A DNA stretch of 64,000 nucleotides from an uncultured Bacteroides sp. (GCA_900766195.1 CAAFUN010000003.1:124001-188000), one strand, 5' to 3'. Counted from the first letter of the stretch, positions 34,166-42,961 are shown. Notes: generated by a model from the letters alone, not told the origin. A program made the numbers and translations.

Positions 34166-35182
34166 CTACATTTGTATCAAGATACGAAACACTTTCCCGG
34201 GGTTGGCAACCCAATCCTCCATTGCTTTTAACGCATCTTCCGGTACCGCCACTTTGGTTATTAAATCTTCCACCGGACAAGTCTCCGCCTTCAAATAATT
34301 GATTACCGCGCAGAAATCAGCCGGCAGCGCATTCCTAGAACCACGTATATCCAGTTCTTTCTGGACAAAATATTTTGTCTGAAAAGCAACCTCACTCTTT
34401 GCATAGCCAATGCAGACTACACGTCCGGTAAAAGCCACTTCATCCACAGCCATCACATAAGTCATCGGGCTACCCACAGCTTCAATCACAACATCTGCCC
34501 CAAATCCTTTTGTAATCTCCTGTATCCGGCTGTGTACGTTTTCCGCTTTAGAATTAATAGTATAAGATGCTCCTATTTTCGTAGCCAGCTCCAGTTTCTC
34601 ATCATCCAGATCAACAGCTATAACAATAGCTCCTCTAAGGGCGGCACGCACAATAGCCCCAACGCCAATCATTCCACAGCCTATAACCATCACATATTCA
34701 TTGTCGATCACTCCACCACGTGAAACAGCATGAAATCCCACACTCATAGGTTCTATCAGTGCACAGTCACGGGGAGAAATGCCATCGGCAGGAATAATCT
34801 TGGTCCACGGCAACACAGCATACTCTCGCATCACTCCGTCACGCTGCACTCCTAAAGTCTCATTATGTTCGCAGGCGTTGACACGCCCATTACGGCACGA
34901 AGCACATTTGCCACAATTCGTGTATGGATTTAAAGTCACGCTCATACCTTTCCAGAAACCTGCCGGAACATCCGGCCCTATCTCTTCAATTACCGCACCA
35001 ACCTCATGTCCCGGCACTACAGGCAACTTTACCATAGGGTTACGTCCCAAAAAGGTATTCAAATCGGAACCACAAAAACCCACATACTTAATCTTCACTA
35101 ATACTTCACCGGCACCAACAACCGGTTTTTCAAGTTCAACCACCTTCATTTCAAAAGGATTGACTATTTGAACTGTTTTCAT
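34166..35182 (-). CDS. Zinc-binding medium-chain dehydrogenase, probable L-galactonate 5-dehydrogenase
   Basis: This 338-residue alcohol-dehydrogenase-type enzyme has catalytic zinc ligands Cys37 and His59/Glu60 ('GFCGSD', 'PGHEVG') and a structural zinc site with Cys90, Cys93, Cys96 and Cys104 ('CGKCASCRNGRVNAC'). The NAD-binding Rossmann motif is 'GCGMIGVGAI'. It is the last of four genes whose families and order match Bvu0219-0222 of B. vulgatus, where this position is the dehydrogenase turning L-galactonate into D-tagaturonate. Tagaturonate then enters uronate catabolism, encoded elsewhere. The activity is inferred from gene order; sorbitol or threonine dehydrogenase activity would look similar by motif. 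Confidence 0.85.
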   Translation of the reverse strand: MKTVQIVNPFEMKVVELEKPVVGAGEVLVKIKYVGFCGSDLNTFLGRNPMVKLPVVPGHEVGAVIEEIGPDVPAGFWKGMSVTLNPYTNCGKCASCRNGRVNACEHNETLGVQRDGVMREYAVLPWTKIIPADGISPRDCALIEPMSVGFHAVSRGGVIDNEYVMVIGCGMIGVGAIVRAALRGAIVIAVDLDDEKLELATKIGASYTINSKAENVHSRIQEITKGFGADVVIEAVGSPMTYVMAVDEVAFTGRVVCIGYAKSEVAFQTKYFVQKELDIRGSRNALPADFCAVINYLKAETCPVEDLITKVAVPEDALKAMEDWVANPGKVFRILIQM

Positions 35183-35203
35183 CTGATATATATATTTAAT
35201 AAT

Positions 35204-36460
35204 TCAATCAATAACTCTGTAGCCTTTCCATCCGTAGAAAGCACAAAAAACAAAACAAATCATCGGCACATAGTAGGCTGCATAATAGATGTGCTCATTG
35301 GCTTGCATAAAATAAGCAGTCAGCTGAGGAAGGCAGGCATTACCTACAATAGCCATTACAAGAAAAGCTGAACCGCTTTTAGTTTGATCACCTAACCCCT
35401 TTAGGGCCAGAGAAAATTGCGTAGGATACATAATGGACATAAAGAAAGAAATAGCCAGCATAGCATACAATCCTACCATACCACCCCAGAGTATTATCAC
35501 CCCGCATAGTAGAATATTTATCAGAGAATAAACCAACAGCATGTCCTGCGGACGGAATTTTATCATCAAGCCCGTGCCAATCCAACGTCCCACAAGGAAA
35601 GCAAGCATATATAGCCCAAAGAAAGTTGTAGCTGTATCTTCCGACAATCCGGCGTAAGAACAGCAATAAACCAAGAATAAGCTGTTTATTGCCGTTTGTC
35701 CGCCATTATAAAAAAACTGTGCAATTACCCCCTTGCGCAAGTGTGAATGTTTCAATACCCCGAAATCAATAAGCTTTTCTTTCCCGGTATCAGAATGCCT
35801 TTTGCTTTCATCCCCAATCTGAGGTAGCTGGGAGAAAATAATCATTATAGCTATAATGATTAGTAGCAAAGCTAGCATCAGGTAAGGAAACTTCATCGCA
35901 TCTGTCTCAACTTGTATATATGCCTGCCATCCGCCAGGATAATCAACAGGAAGAGTATCACGCGTATAATGCGTTCCGTTTAGAATCAACTTACTTAAAA
36001 ACATAGCGGAGATAAAAGCACCCAAACCGTTGAAAGACTGTGCCAGGTTTAACCTTCTCTCCGCCGTTTCGGAATCCCCCAAAATAGTAACATACGGATT
36101 GGCAGCCGTCTCCAAAAAGCACATTCCGGTAGCAATAATAAAAAAGATGCATAGGTAAGCCCAATAGGCTTTCAGCATAGCTGCCGGGAAGAAGAGCAAC
36201 CCGCCCAATGCTGCCAGTAACAAACCGAAAATAATACCGCTTTTATAGCTGTAGCGTTTCATAAACATGGCTATCGGAATAGGGCAAATGAAGTAGGCAA
36301 GCCAATAGGCCGTCTCAGTGAACGACGCTTCGAAAGGATTCAGCTCGCAGGTTTTCATCAGCTGCCGTATCATGGTAGGGAGCAAGTTACTGCTGATAGC
36401 CCAGAGGAAAAAGAGGCAAAAGATTAATGCCAAAGGTAGGATATAAGTGTTTTTTTTCAT
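35204..36460 (-). CDS. FucP-type MFS sugar:proton symporter, probable L-galactose permease
   Basis: This 418-residue inner-membrane protein has about 12 hydrophobic helices and resembles the L-fucose permease FucP: 'FFLWAISSNLLPTMIRQLMK' near the N-terminus, 'LAYFICPIPIAMFMKRYSYK', and 'CFLETAANPYVTILGD', the conserved fourth-helix region of this family. L-galactose is 6-hydroxy-L-fucose, so a FucP-like carrier is a reasonable importer for it. The gene lies between the lactonase gene (16-base gap) and the dehydrogenase gene (21-base gap) on the same strand. L-fucose itself remains a possible substrate. Confidence 0.88.
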   Translation of the reverse strand: MKKNTYILPLALIFCLFFLWAISSNLLPTMIRQLMKTCELNPFEASFTETAYWLAYFICPIPIAMFMKRYSYKSGIIFGLLLAALGGLLFFPAAMLKAYWAYLCIFFIIATGMCFLETAANPYVTILGDSETAERRLNLAQSFNGLGAFISAMFLSKLILNGTHYTRDTLPVDYPGGWQAYIQVETDAMKFPYLMLALLLIIIAIMIIFSQLPQIGDESKRHSDTGKEKLIDFGVLKHSHLRKGVIAQFFYNGGQTAINSLFLVYCCSYAGLSEDTATTFFGLYMLAFLVGRWIGTGLMIKFRPQDMLLVYSLINILLCGVIILWGGMVGLYAMLAISFFMSIMYPTQFSLALKGLGDQTKSGSAFLVMAIVGNACLPQLTAYFMQANEHIYYAAYYVPMICFVFCAFYGWKGYRVID

Positions 36461-36476
36461 GGTGTAGTTATCTTAT

Positions 36477-37403
36477 TTATTCAGACATATTTTTGATAAA
36501 CGGCAGTATGGGAAGTCCGGTAAATCCGTAAAATTTCCGGGCGTTTTCTCCCAAAAAGAGTTTTTTCTCATCTTCCGTCAATTCAGGTGATTTCACTATA
36601 AAGTCATAAGACATTTTATAAGTGATGGCGGTAATAGTGCGCGGATAATCAGAACCCCACATCAGCTTTTCCATCCCAACCAATTTAGCAGCGTTTAATA
36701 TAGCTCTTACGGCTCCTTTGAAAGGATAGAACTCATCATTGAAGAGCCAAGTGATTCCTCCTGACTCAATCATCACATTAGGGTGAAGAGCTAACAGTAT
36801 CTGGTCTTTCCAATTAGGACGCGTCACCATTCCGAAATGCCCGATGGCTATTTTCAATTGGGGGCATTCCTGAATAACATCCTGCATTTCGGGAACCTGT
36901 ATCGCTCCGTCAGCCAGATCAATGGAAAGCATTACATTCCGTTCTTCCATATAACGAAACATCTGCATCATTTCTTCACTATTCAGCATCACCCGTCCTT
37001 CTTTGAGCAGTAGACGCTGAGCCGGTATTTTGATTGCTTTAAATCCTTTAGCTATGAGTTCTTTCGCTTGTTCCAAGAATCCAGGTTTACGAAACTCACA
37101 CATACCGCACACAAAAAAACGATTAGGATAACGGGAACTCACCTCAGCCAGATATTCATTTTGGATACCGTCTATAAATTCCTGAGTGATGACGGCAGCA
37201 GCCACCTGTGCATAGTCCATATTGGAAAGAAACACTTCTGCACTGTTCACACCATCTACCATAAACGGGGGTACCATTTGACGGATTTCTCCCATGAACA
37301 AAGAGCGTCCTTTCTCCAACGTACGGATGGGCATTCCGTCTACCACTGCATCTTGCCGTAACCACAAATGGGCATGTGCATCTATTACTGTATAGTCCGT
37401 CAT
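36477..37403 (-). CDS. Amidohydrolase-superfamily sugar lactonase, probable L-galactono-1,5-lactonase
   Basis: This 308-residue TIM-barrel protein has the metal-binding HxH motif at residues 10-12 ('YTVIDAHAHLW'). Further conserved residues lie in 'KIAIGHFGM' and 'LMWGSDYPRT', the last strand with its catalytic Asp. The architecture is that of the COG3618 lactonase group. In the B. vulgatus L-galactose operon the equivalent gene hydrolyses L-galactono-1,5-lactone. Here it sits 12 bases downstream of the aldo/keto reductase gene, which would make that lactone. Specificity versus L-fuconolactone cannot be decided by eye. Confidence 0.85.
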   Translation of the reverse strand: MTDYTVIDAHAHLWLRQDAVVDGMPIRTLEKGRSLFMGEIRQMVPPFMVDGVNSAEVFLSNMDYAQVAAAVITQEFIDGIQNEYLAEVSSRYPNRFFVCGMCEFRKPGFLEQAKELIAKGFKAIKIPAQRLLLKEGRVMLNSEEMMQMFRYMEERNVMLSIDLADGAIQVPEMQDVIQECPQLKIAIGHFGMVTRPNWKDQILLALHPNVMIESGGITWLFNDEFYPFKGAVRAILNAAKLVGMEKLMWGSDYPRTITAITYKMSYDFIVKSPELTEDEKKLFLGENARKFYGFTGLPILPFIKNMSE

Positions 37404-37415
37404 AAAGCGAGATTA

Positions 37416-38348
37416 TTAAGAGTTTGCCCAGCTTACACGCTGCTGGTCTCCGATGATAGCCTGTACCTCATGAACCAGTTCCCAATTAATCGGTTCCTCA
37501 ATAAAGGCTATGTTTTTCTTCACGTTCTGCGCATTGGCTGTGCTGAACAAAGTGGTTGCAATCCTTGGATTACTTATGGAAAACTGCATCGCCAGCTTTT
37601 CTATCGGATAACCCTTTGTCTTACAATGCTCCATCGCTTCACGGCAGACATCTACCAACAGTTTAGGAGCCGGATGCCAGTTTGGTACACCACGTTCAGT
37701 CAGCAAACCCATCGAAAGCGGTGAAGCATTTATCACGCCAATCCCTTTCGACTCAAAATAATCCAGAAAATCAACCAACTTATCATCGCAAAGGCAGTAA
37801 TGACAAAAGTTAAGAATAGATTCCACCGTGCCATCTGGTGTATGATCAATGACCCACTTCAAATTCTCCAACTGCAAGTCTGTGATTCCAACATGTCCAA
37901 CCACTCCTTTTTCGCGCAACTCAACCAATGCAGGTAATGTTTCATTGACTATCTGGTTCAGATCTGCAAATTCAATGTCATGCACATTGATCAAATCAAT
38001 AAAATCAACGTTCAGACGTTCCATACTTTCATATACACTTTCAGTCGCCCGCTTTGCAGAGTAATCCCACTTATTGACCCCATCTTCTCCATAGCGTCCC
38101 ACTTTGGTAGAAATGTAATATCGGTTACGGGGAATTTCTTTCAATGCTTTTCCCAAAACAGTCTCCGCCTTGTAATGCCCGTAGTAAGGAGAAACATCTA
38201 TAAAATTTATCCTCGCTTCAATGGCAGCAAATACAGCTTCGATACCTTCTTTCTCCTTTACATCATGGAAAACTCCACCCAAGGAAGAGGCCCCAAAACT
38301 AAGGGATGACACCTTCATCCCTGTCTTTCCAATTTCATGGTAATACAT
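37416..38348 (-). CDS. Aldo/keto reductase, probable L-galactose 1-dehydrogenase
   Basis: This 310-residue (beta/alpha)8 reductase has the catalytic tetrad Asp51, Tyr56 ('FIDVSPYYG'), Lys82 ('ISTKVG') and His123 ('NVHDIEF'). It resembles plant and bacterial L-galactose and D-threo-aldose 1-dehydrogenases. It is the first gene of the four-gene operon and would oxidise L-galactose to the 1,5-lactone. The promoter is complete (TTG-N19-TATTTTTG), and a TACGTA-containing palindrome upstream is the likely LacI-type operator. L-fucose is an alternative substrate. Confidence 0.85.
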   Translation of the reverse strand: MYYHEIGKTGMKVSSLSFGASSLGGVFHDVKEKEGIEAVFAAIEARINFIDVSPYYGHYKAETVLGKALKEIPRNRYYISTKVGRYGEDGVNKWDYSAKRATESVYESMERLNVDFIDLINVHDIEFADLNQIVNETLPALVELREKGVVGHVGITDLQLENLKWVIDHTPDGTVESILNFCHYCLCDDKLVDFLDYFESKGIGVINASPLSMGLLTERGVPNWHPAPKLLVDVCREAMEHCKTKGYPIEKLAMQFSISNPRIATTLFSTANAQNVKKNIAFIEEPINWELVHEVQAIIGDQQRVSWANS

Positions 38349-38379
38349 ACTAATTTAAACTTAAAGAATTTTAATACGG

Positions 38380-38409
38380 CAAAAATAAAAAAGGATTATT
38401 TCAGAACAA
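38380..38409 (-). promoter_or_regulatory. Promoter of the L-galactose operon
   Basis: On the minus strand TTG (38409-38407) and TATTTTTG (38387-38380) are 19 bases apart. The start codon lies about 31 bases downstream of the -7 box. Confidence 0.75.
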
Positions 38410-38429
38410 GATGAAAGGAACCTAAACAG

Positions 38430-38449
38430 TACGTAATGGTTTACGTAAA
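38430..38449. promoter_or_regulatory. Candidate LacI-type operator (two TACGTA cores)
   Basis: TACGTA occurs at 38430-38435 and again inside the perfect 10-base palindrome TTTACGTAAA at 38440-38449. The site sits between the divergent operon and the regulator gene, upstream of both promoters. Regulators of the LacI family usually bind CG-centred palindromes. Confidence 0.55.
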
Positions 38450-38525
38450 AAAACTATTTACTCATCATCTTTATATTAGGGAATATACTTTCTTTGTAAA
38501 TGAATATAATATAGCAAACCTTCAA

Positions 38526-39557
38526 ATGGAGAACCGGAAACCTACATCACTAAAAGACCTGGCCAAAATATTGGGCATATCTATCCCTTCCGTTTCCAGA
38601 GCATTGAAAGACAGCCCGGCAATCAGCAGTGAACTCCGTACCAAAGTCAAACAATTGGCAAAGGAGATGAACTACCGCCCCAATCCCTTTGCCGTTAGCC
38701 TTCGGAAAAACACTCCACGTATTATCGGAGTCGTTGTACCGGACATTGTAACCCATTTCTTTGCGTCCATTCTAAATGGGATAGAGAATATGGCGGTTGC
38801 CAACGGATATTTCGTGATTATCACCACCTCTCATGAATCTTTCGAATATGAGAAAAGAAATATTGAAAATTTGGCTAATATGCGTGTAGAAGGCATCATA
38901 GCTTGCCTATCGCAGGAGACAACAGATTATCGTCATCTTGCTGCCTTGAAAAATATCAATATGCCGCTTATCCTGTTCGACCGTGTTTGTCTTACCGATC
39001 AGTTCTCCTCAGTAGTTGCAGATGGTGTAACATCAGCACAAATGGCTACCCAGCACTTGTTGGATAGCGGGAGCAAGCGAGTAGCTTTCATCGGTGGAGC
39101 CAATCATCTGGACATTGTGGCAAAAAGGAAACATGGCTATCTGGAAGCTCTGCGCGATAATCATATTCCCATTGAAAAGGAATTGGTAATCTGCCGGAAA
39201 ATAGATTATGAAGAAGGTAAAATGGCTACTGAAACTCTATTGTCACTCCCACAACCGCCTGACGCCATTCTTGCCATGAATGACACATTGGCTTTCGCCG
39301 CTATAGAAGTGATTAAAAAGCACGGACTCCGCATTCCCGAAGATATTGCTATTGTCGGCTATACAGATGAACAGCATGCCAATTACGTAGAGCCAAAACT
39401 ATCGGCTGTATCACATCAAACCTATAAAATGGGCGAAACGGCCTGCCAATTACTGATTGATCATATTAAAGGAGATAAAACTGTTAAACAGGTTATAATT
39501 CCGACTCACCTTCAAATTAGGGAAAGCAGTATAAAGAAACAGAAACTGTCTTTATAA
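38526..39557 (+). CDS. LacI-family transcriptional regulator
   Basis: The protein is 343 residues from the ATG at 38526, chosen because 'MENRKPTSLKDLAKILGIS' begins directly with the LacI helix-turn-helix. A longer frame from 38436 would add 30 unrelated residues and run through the operator. The HTH covers about 8-55 ('SIPSVSRALKDSPAISSELR', then 'MNYRPNPFA' for the hinge). The periplasmic-binding-protein-like effector domain covers about 65-335 ('IIGVVVPDIVTHFF', 'VAFIGGANHL', 'AILAMNDTLAF'). It is divergent from the L-galactose operon and probably controls it, with the sugar or an intermediate as effector. The -7-like TTTCTTTG at 38489-38496 deviates from consensus by one base. Confidence 0.92.
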   Translation: MENRKPTSLKDLAKILGISIPSVSRALKDSPAISSELRTKVKQLAKEMNYRPNPFAVSLRKNTPRIIGVVVPDIVTHFFASILNGIENMAVANGYFVIITTSHESFEYEKRNIENLANMRVEGIIACLSQETTDYRHLAALKNINMPLILFDRVCLTDQFSSVVADGVTSAQMATQHLLDSGSKRVAFIGGANHLDIVAKRKHGYLEALRDNHIPIEKELVICRKIDYEEGKMATETLLSLPQPPDAILAMNDTLAFAAIEVIKKHGLRIPEDIAIVGYTDEQHANYVEPKLSAVSHQTYKMGETACQLLIDHIKGDKTVKQVIIPTHLQIRESSIKKQKLSL

Positions 39558-39578
39558 TAACCGCCTATCACAGAAGTA

Positions 39579-40568
39579 TTAGGAGCAGGTTATTTCGGAA
39601 AAATTTATACTATCGAAAATATCAAATAATTCTTCTACCGATTCGGTACGGAGCATCGCAATACGCGTGTCGCGGAAGTTGGGAATACCCTTAAACAGAG
39701 GTGTTGCAGCCAAATGACGACGTACGTGTATCAGTCCCCGACGCTCGTCAAGCCGCTCCACACTGTCTTTCACCTCCTGACGCAACACATCCAGATACCA
39801 CTCAGGCGATTCGGGAGTCAGAAGCTCACCCGTGTTCAAGTAATGCTTCACCTCACGGAATATCCAGGGGCGACCTACACTACCCCGTCCTATCATGACG
39901 GCATCTACTCCGTAGCGTTCAAAACCTTCCTTTGCCTTTGCCGCAGTGGTGATGTCACCGTTACCTATTATGGGGATGTGCATGCGTGGGTTCTCCTTCA
40001 CCGCTCCGATGAGCGTCCAGTCCGCTTCACCCGTGTACATTTGTGCTCGAGTACGACCGTGTATAGTTAATGCGGCAATGCCACAGTCTTGCAACTGCTC
40101 CGCCAGTTCCACTATAATTTTATGATCGGCATCCCAACCCAGGCGGGTCTTTACCGTCACCGGAATGTTAACTGCCTTTACCACCTCACGCGTAATGTCG
40201 AGCATCAACGGTATATTTTGAAGCATTCCTGCACCGGCACCTTTGCCGGCAACCCGTTTTACGGGACAACCAAAGTTAATGTCGAGCAAATCGGGTTTAG
40301 CCTCCTCCACAATGCGTGCAGCTTCACACATCGTGTCCACCTCTCGCCCGTAAATTTGAATGGCCACAGGACGTTCCTCATCGCATATGGTAAGTTTCTG
40401 CGTGGTCTTGTTCACCAAACGGACCAAGGCATCGCTCGACACAAATTCAGTGTACACCATATCTGCGCCAAACCGCTTACACATCAGTCGGAAAGCAGGG
40501 TCGGTCACATCTTCCATCGGTGCCAAGAAAACGGGCTTCTCACCCAAATCTATATTTCCTATCTTCAT
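39579..40568 (-). CDS. dusB: tRNA-dihydrouridine synthase (DusB-like)
   Basis: This 329-residue flavoenzyme reduces uridine in the D-loop of tRNA. The family features are 'PVFLAPMEDVTDPAFRLMC' at the N-terminus, the active-site cysteine in 'DINFGCPVKRVAGKGAGAGM', 'PVTVKTRLGWD', 'LTIHGRTRAQMYTG' and 'IGNGDI', and the FMN phosphate loop 'GVDAVMIGRGSVGRPWIF'. It ends convergently with the LacI-type gene, 21 bases apart. Across this junction AATAACC (39557-39563) and GGTTATT (39589-39595) could form a shared terminator. A near-consensus promoter (TTACTTTG on the minus strand, near 40610-40617) lies upstream. Confidence 0.94.
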   Translation of the reverse strand: MKIGNIDLGEKPVFLAPMEDVTDPAFRLMCKRFGADMVYTEFVSSDALVRLVNKTTQKLTICDEERPVAIQIYGREVDTMCEAARIVEEAKPDLLDINFGCPVKRVAGKGAGAGMLQNIPLMLDITREVVKAVNIPVTVKTRLGWDADHKIIVELAEQLQDCGIAALTIHGRTRAQMYTGEADWTLIGAVKENPRMHIPIIGNGDITTAAKAKEGFERYGVDAVMIGRGSVGRPWIFREVKHYLNTGELLTPESPEWYLDVLRQEVKDSVERLDERRGLIHVRRHLAATPLFKGIPNFRDTRIAMLRTESVEELFDIFDSINFSEITCS

Positions 40569-40629
40569 TGATTACAAATTATTTTTACTAAATAAAAGGC
40601 CATTGGACTGCAAAGTAACAAAAAAAAAG

Positions 40630-40637
40630 TATCTTTG
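40630..40637 (+). promoter_or_regulatory. Bacteroidetes -7 promoter box for the DUF2059 gene
   Basis: TATCTTTG is an exact TAnnTTTG match, 34 bases before the start codon. It is divergent from the dusB promoter. Confidence 0.65.
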
Positions 40638-40670
40638 ACAGTCTAATAGAAATCAAAACAAAAAGAAAGA

Positions 40671-41135
40671 ATGAAAAGCACGTTAATCTCACTGGCACTA
40701 TTTGTCCTGTTCCTCACGCTACCCACAGTATCCGCCTCGGCACAAAGCCAAGACGACGCTTACAAGCAAACGCTTAAAACAATGATGACGGCATCCGGAG
40801 TTATACAAACGTCCGAAACCTTGCTTACGCAAATGATTGTTATGATGAAACAAAATGCAACAGGAGTTGCTGATAGCTTCTGGGACGACTTTGCCGGACA
40901 ATACAAAGAGAAGTTTCAAAACCGAATGACGGAATTATACATTCCTATCTACCAAAAATACCTGACCATAGACGACCTTAAGCAAATTATTGCTTTCTAT
41001 GAATCGCCAGTCGGTAAAAAGCTGGCATCAGTCACTCCTGCCATGACTGCCGAAGGCATGCAATTGGGACAACAATTGGGCATGGAAATAGCAACTCAGA
41101 TACAAAAAGAGCTGAAAGCCAAAGAAAACCAATAA
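40671..41135 (+). CDS. DUF2059-domain secreted protein
   Basis: This 154-residue protein has a signal peptide ('MKSTLISLALFVLFLTLPTVSASA'), so the mature part is periplasmic. The DUF2059 region shows 'YIPIYQKYLTIDDLKQII', 'FYESPVGKKLASVTPAMTAE' and a C-terminal helix 'GMQLGQQLGMEIATQIQKEL'. The function of this helical domain is unknown. The gene is monocistronic with its own promoter and is followed by a 443-base gap. Confidence 0.88.
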   Translation: MKSTLISLALFVLFLTLPTVSASAQSQDDAYKQTLKTMMTASGVIQTSETLLTQMIVMMKQNATGVADSFWDDFAGQYKEKFQNRMTELYIPIYQKYLTIDDLKQIIAFYESPVGKKLASVTPAMTAEGMQLGQQLGMEIATQIQKELKAKENQ

Positions 41136-41578
41136 AGCAGATTCATCAACAAAAGCCATAAAGCAGACAATAGCATCCGTCCTTCGGCCGGTAATCATGC
41201 CCCAACAAGCAGCTTCTGATATAACAATACAAGGCTCAGATTATTATTTTCCAAAGCTTTAAAAATATTATGTAAGCCTTACAGCGATATTTCACTCCCT
41301 AGCTGAAAGAGGTCGTAGGGCATAATCTAATCTTATAAAATACTTTTTTATTAGTTTTATGTTATACCTTTGCCGTCTCAAACCGATCTTTTAGGGTTTG
41401 AAATTTGTTTAGTATCACCAATTTGTAATATTCATATCGTATTGAATCGTTATAAGGGTCTATCGATGAGCTGTGAAGCATAAGGTTGTGCAATTTCAGT
41501 AAACCACTTCTTCATCCCGCACCTACAGGCGTAGAAATCAGTCAATATCGGTATGCCCCATTACTATAAAACAAAAAG
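41136..41578. other. 443-base intergenic region with a long leader
   Basis: The first 200 bases show no open frame or clear hairpin. From 41365 a -7 box starts a predicted leader of about 200 bases before the U32 gene. The leader contains a hairpin (TCAAACC at about 41379-41385, GGTTTGA at about 41395-41401). It also has a possible long-range pair ACCGAT / ATCGGT between its beginning and end. No known riboswitch class was recognised. Confidence 0.6.
41365..41372 (+). promoter_or_regulatory. Bacteroidetes -7 promoter box for the U32 gene
   Basis: TACCTTTG matches TAnnTTTG but lies 207 bases before the start codon, giving an unusually long leader. Confidence 0.6.
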
Positions 41579-42856
41579 ATGAGTCCAAAGGATATAAAAG
41601 AACTGGAAATAATGGCCCCCGTAGGGTCGCGTGAATCACTTGCCGCTGCCATACAAGCCGGGGCAGACTCTATCTATTTCGGTATAGAGAATCTGAACAT
41701 GCGTGCTCGCTCGGCCAATACATTTACCATTAACGACCTGCACGAGATAGCCCGCACGTGCAATGAACACGGCATGAAAAGCTATCTCACCGTAAACACC
41801 ATTATTTATGACAATGATGTGGCGCTGATGCACACCATTGTCGATGCAGCCAAAGAAGCCGGAATATCCGCCATCATTGCAGCCGATGTAGCGGTGATGA
41901 GTTACGCCCGACAGATAGAGCAAGAGGTACACCTCTCCACTCAACTAAATATTTCCAACGTAGATGCTCTACGCTTCTACGCACATTTTGCCGACGTCGT
42001 GGTACTGGCTCGCGAACTCAACATGGAGCAAGTGGCCGAAATACACCGCCACATTTGCGAAGAAAACATCTGCGGCCCTTCCGGACAACAGGTACGTATC
42101 GAGATGTTCTGCCACGGTGCACTCTGCATGGCCGTATCCGGCAAATGCTACCTATCACTGCACGAGATGAATCACTCCGCCAACCGTGGTGCCTGCATGC
42201 AGATCTGTCGTCGCTCCTATAACGTACGCGACAAGGAGACGAATGTGGAACTAGAAGTAGACAATGAATATATCATGTCACCCAAAGACCTAAAAACCAT
42301 CCATTTCATAAATAAAATGCTGGATGCAGGAGTAAGGGTATTCAAAATAGAAGGACGTGCTCGTGGACCCGAGTATGTGCGCACGGTAGTAGAGTGCTAC
42401 AAAGAAGCCATACAGTCCTATCTGGACGATACCTTTACAGATGAAAAGATTGAAGCATGGGATACACGTCTCAAGACTGTCTTCAACCGCGGTTTCTGGG
42501 ACGGCTACTACCTAGGTCAACGTCTGGGTGAGTGGACTAAGAATTACGGTTCGGCCGCCACAGAACGCAAAATTTATGTAGGCAAAGGCATCAAATACTT
42601 CTCCAACCTTGGTGTAGCCGAGTTTTTGATAGAAGCTGCCGAGATCAATGTAGGCGATAAGCTGCTAATTACCGGTCCCACTACAGGAGCGGTATTCACT
42701 ACACTAGACGAGGCTCGCGTAGATCTCCAGTCCGTACAGACGGTAAAGCAGGGGGAACATTTCTCCATGAAGTGTGACAAGATACGTCCTAGTGACAAGC
42801 TCTATAAGCTCGTCTCTACGGAGGAACTGAAAAAGTTTAAAGGACTAGATAAATAG
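41579..42856 (+). CDS. U32-family protein, probable tRNA hydroxylation protein (TrhP/YegQ-like)
   Basis: This 425-residue protein carries the U32 signature 'EMFCHGALCMAVSGKCYLS' with its two conserved cysteines, preceded by a TIM-barrel N-terminus ('LEIMAPVGSRESLAAAIQAG', 'DSIYFGIENLNMRA'). The C-terminal small barrel ('AEINVGDKLLITGPTTGAV') is also typical. U32 proteins were once called collagenases; better-studied members such as E. coli TrhP take part in 5-hydroxyuridine formation in tRNA. The length fits TrhP and is shorter than the rRNA enzyme RlhA. The long leader hints at post-transcriptional control. Confidence 0.85.
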   Translation: MSPKDIKELEIMAPVGSRESLAAAIQAGADSIYFGIENLNMRARSANTFTINDLHEIARTCNEHGMKSYLTVNTIIYDNDVALMHTIVDAAKEAGISAIIAADVAVMSYARQIEQEVHLSTQLNISNVDALRFYAHFADVVVLARELNMEQVAEIHRHICEENICGPSGQQVRIEMFCHGALCMAVSGKCYLSLHEMNHSANRGACMQICRRSYNVRDKETNVELEVDNEYIMSPKDLKTIHFINKMLDAGVRVFKIEGRARGPEYVRTVVECYKEAIQSYLDDTFTDEKIEAWDTRLKTVFNRGFWDGYYLGQRLGEWTKNYGSAATERKIYVGKGIKYFSNLGVAEFLIEAAEINVGDKLLITGPTTGAVFTTLDEARVDLQSVQTVKQGEHFSMKCDKIRPSDKLYKLVSTEELKKFKGLDK

Positions 42857-42961
42857 AACATTACTTACAGTAGAGAATGGTAAATATCCACTGGGGATAT
42901 TTACCCCCGAAAGGCAAAATGTGAAAGACTAAATATAAGTAACTTTAGTATATATATTATA

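Noticed and set aside
34166..38348. L-fucose oxidative pathway
   Set aside because: Fuconate dehydratase and the following enzymes are missing, while family and order match the L-galactose operon; fucose is kept only as an alternative substrate.
41373..41578. 6S RNA gene
   Set aside because: Length and end pairing were suggestive, but the expected central-bubble structure could not be confirmed and, as I recall, Bacteroides 6S RNA lies near zapA; kept only as an unassigned leader.
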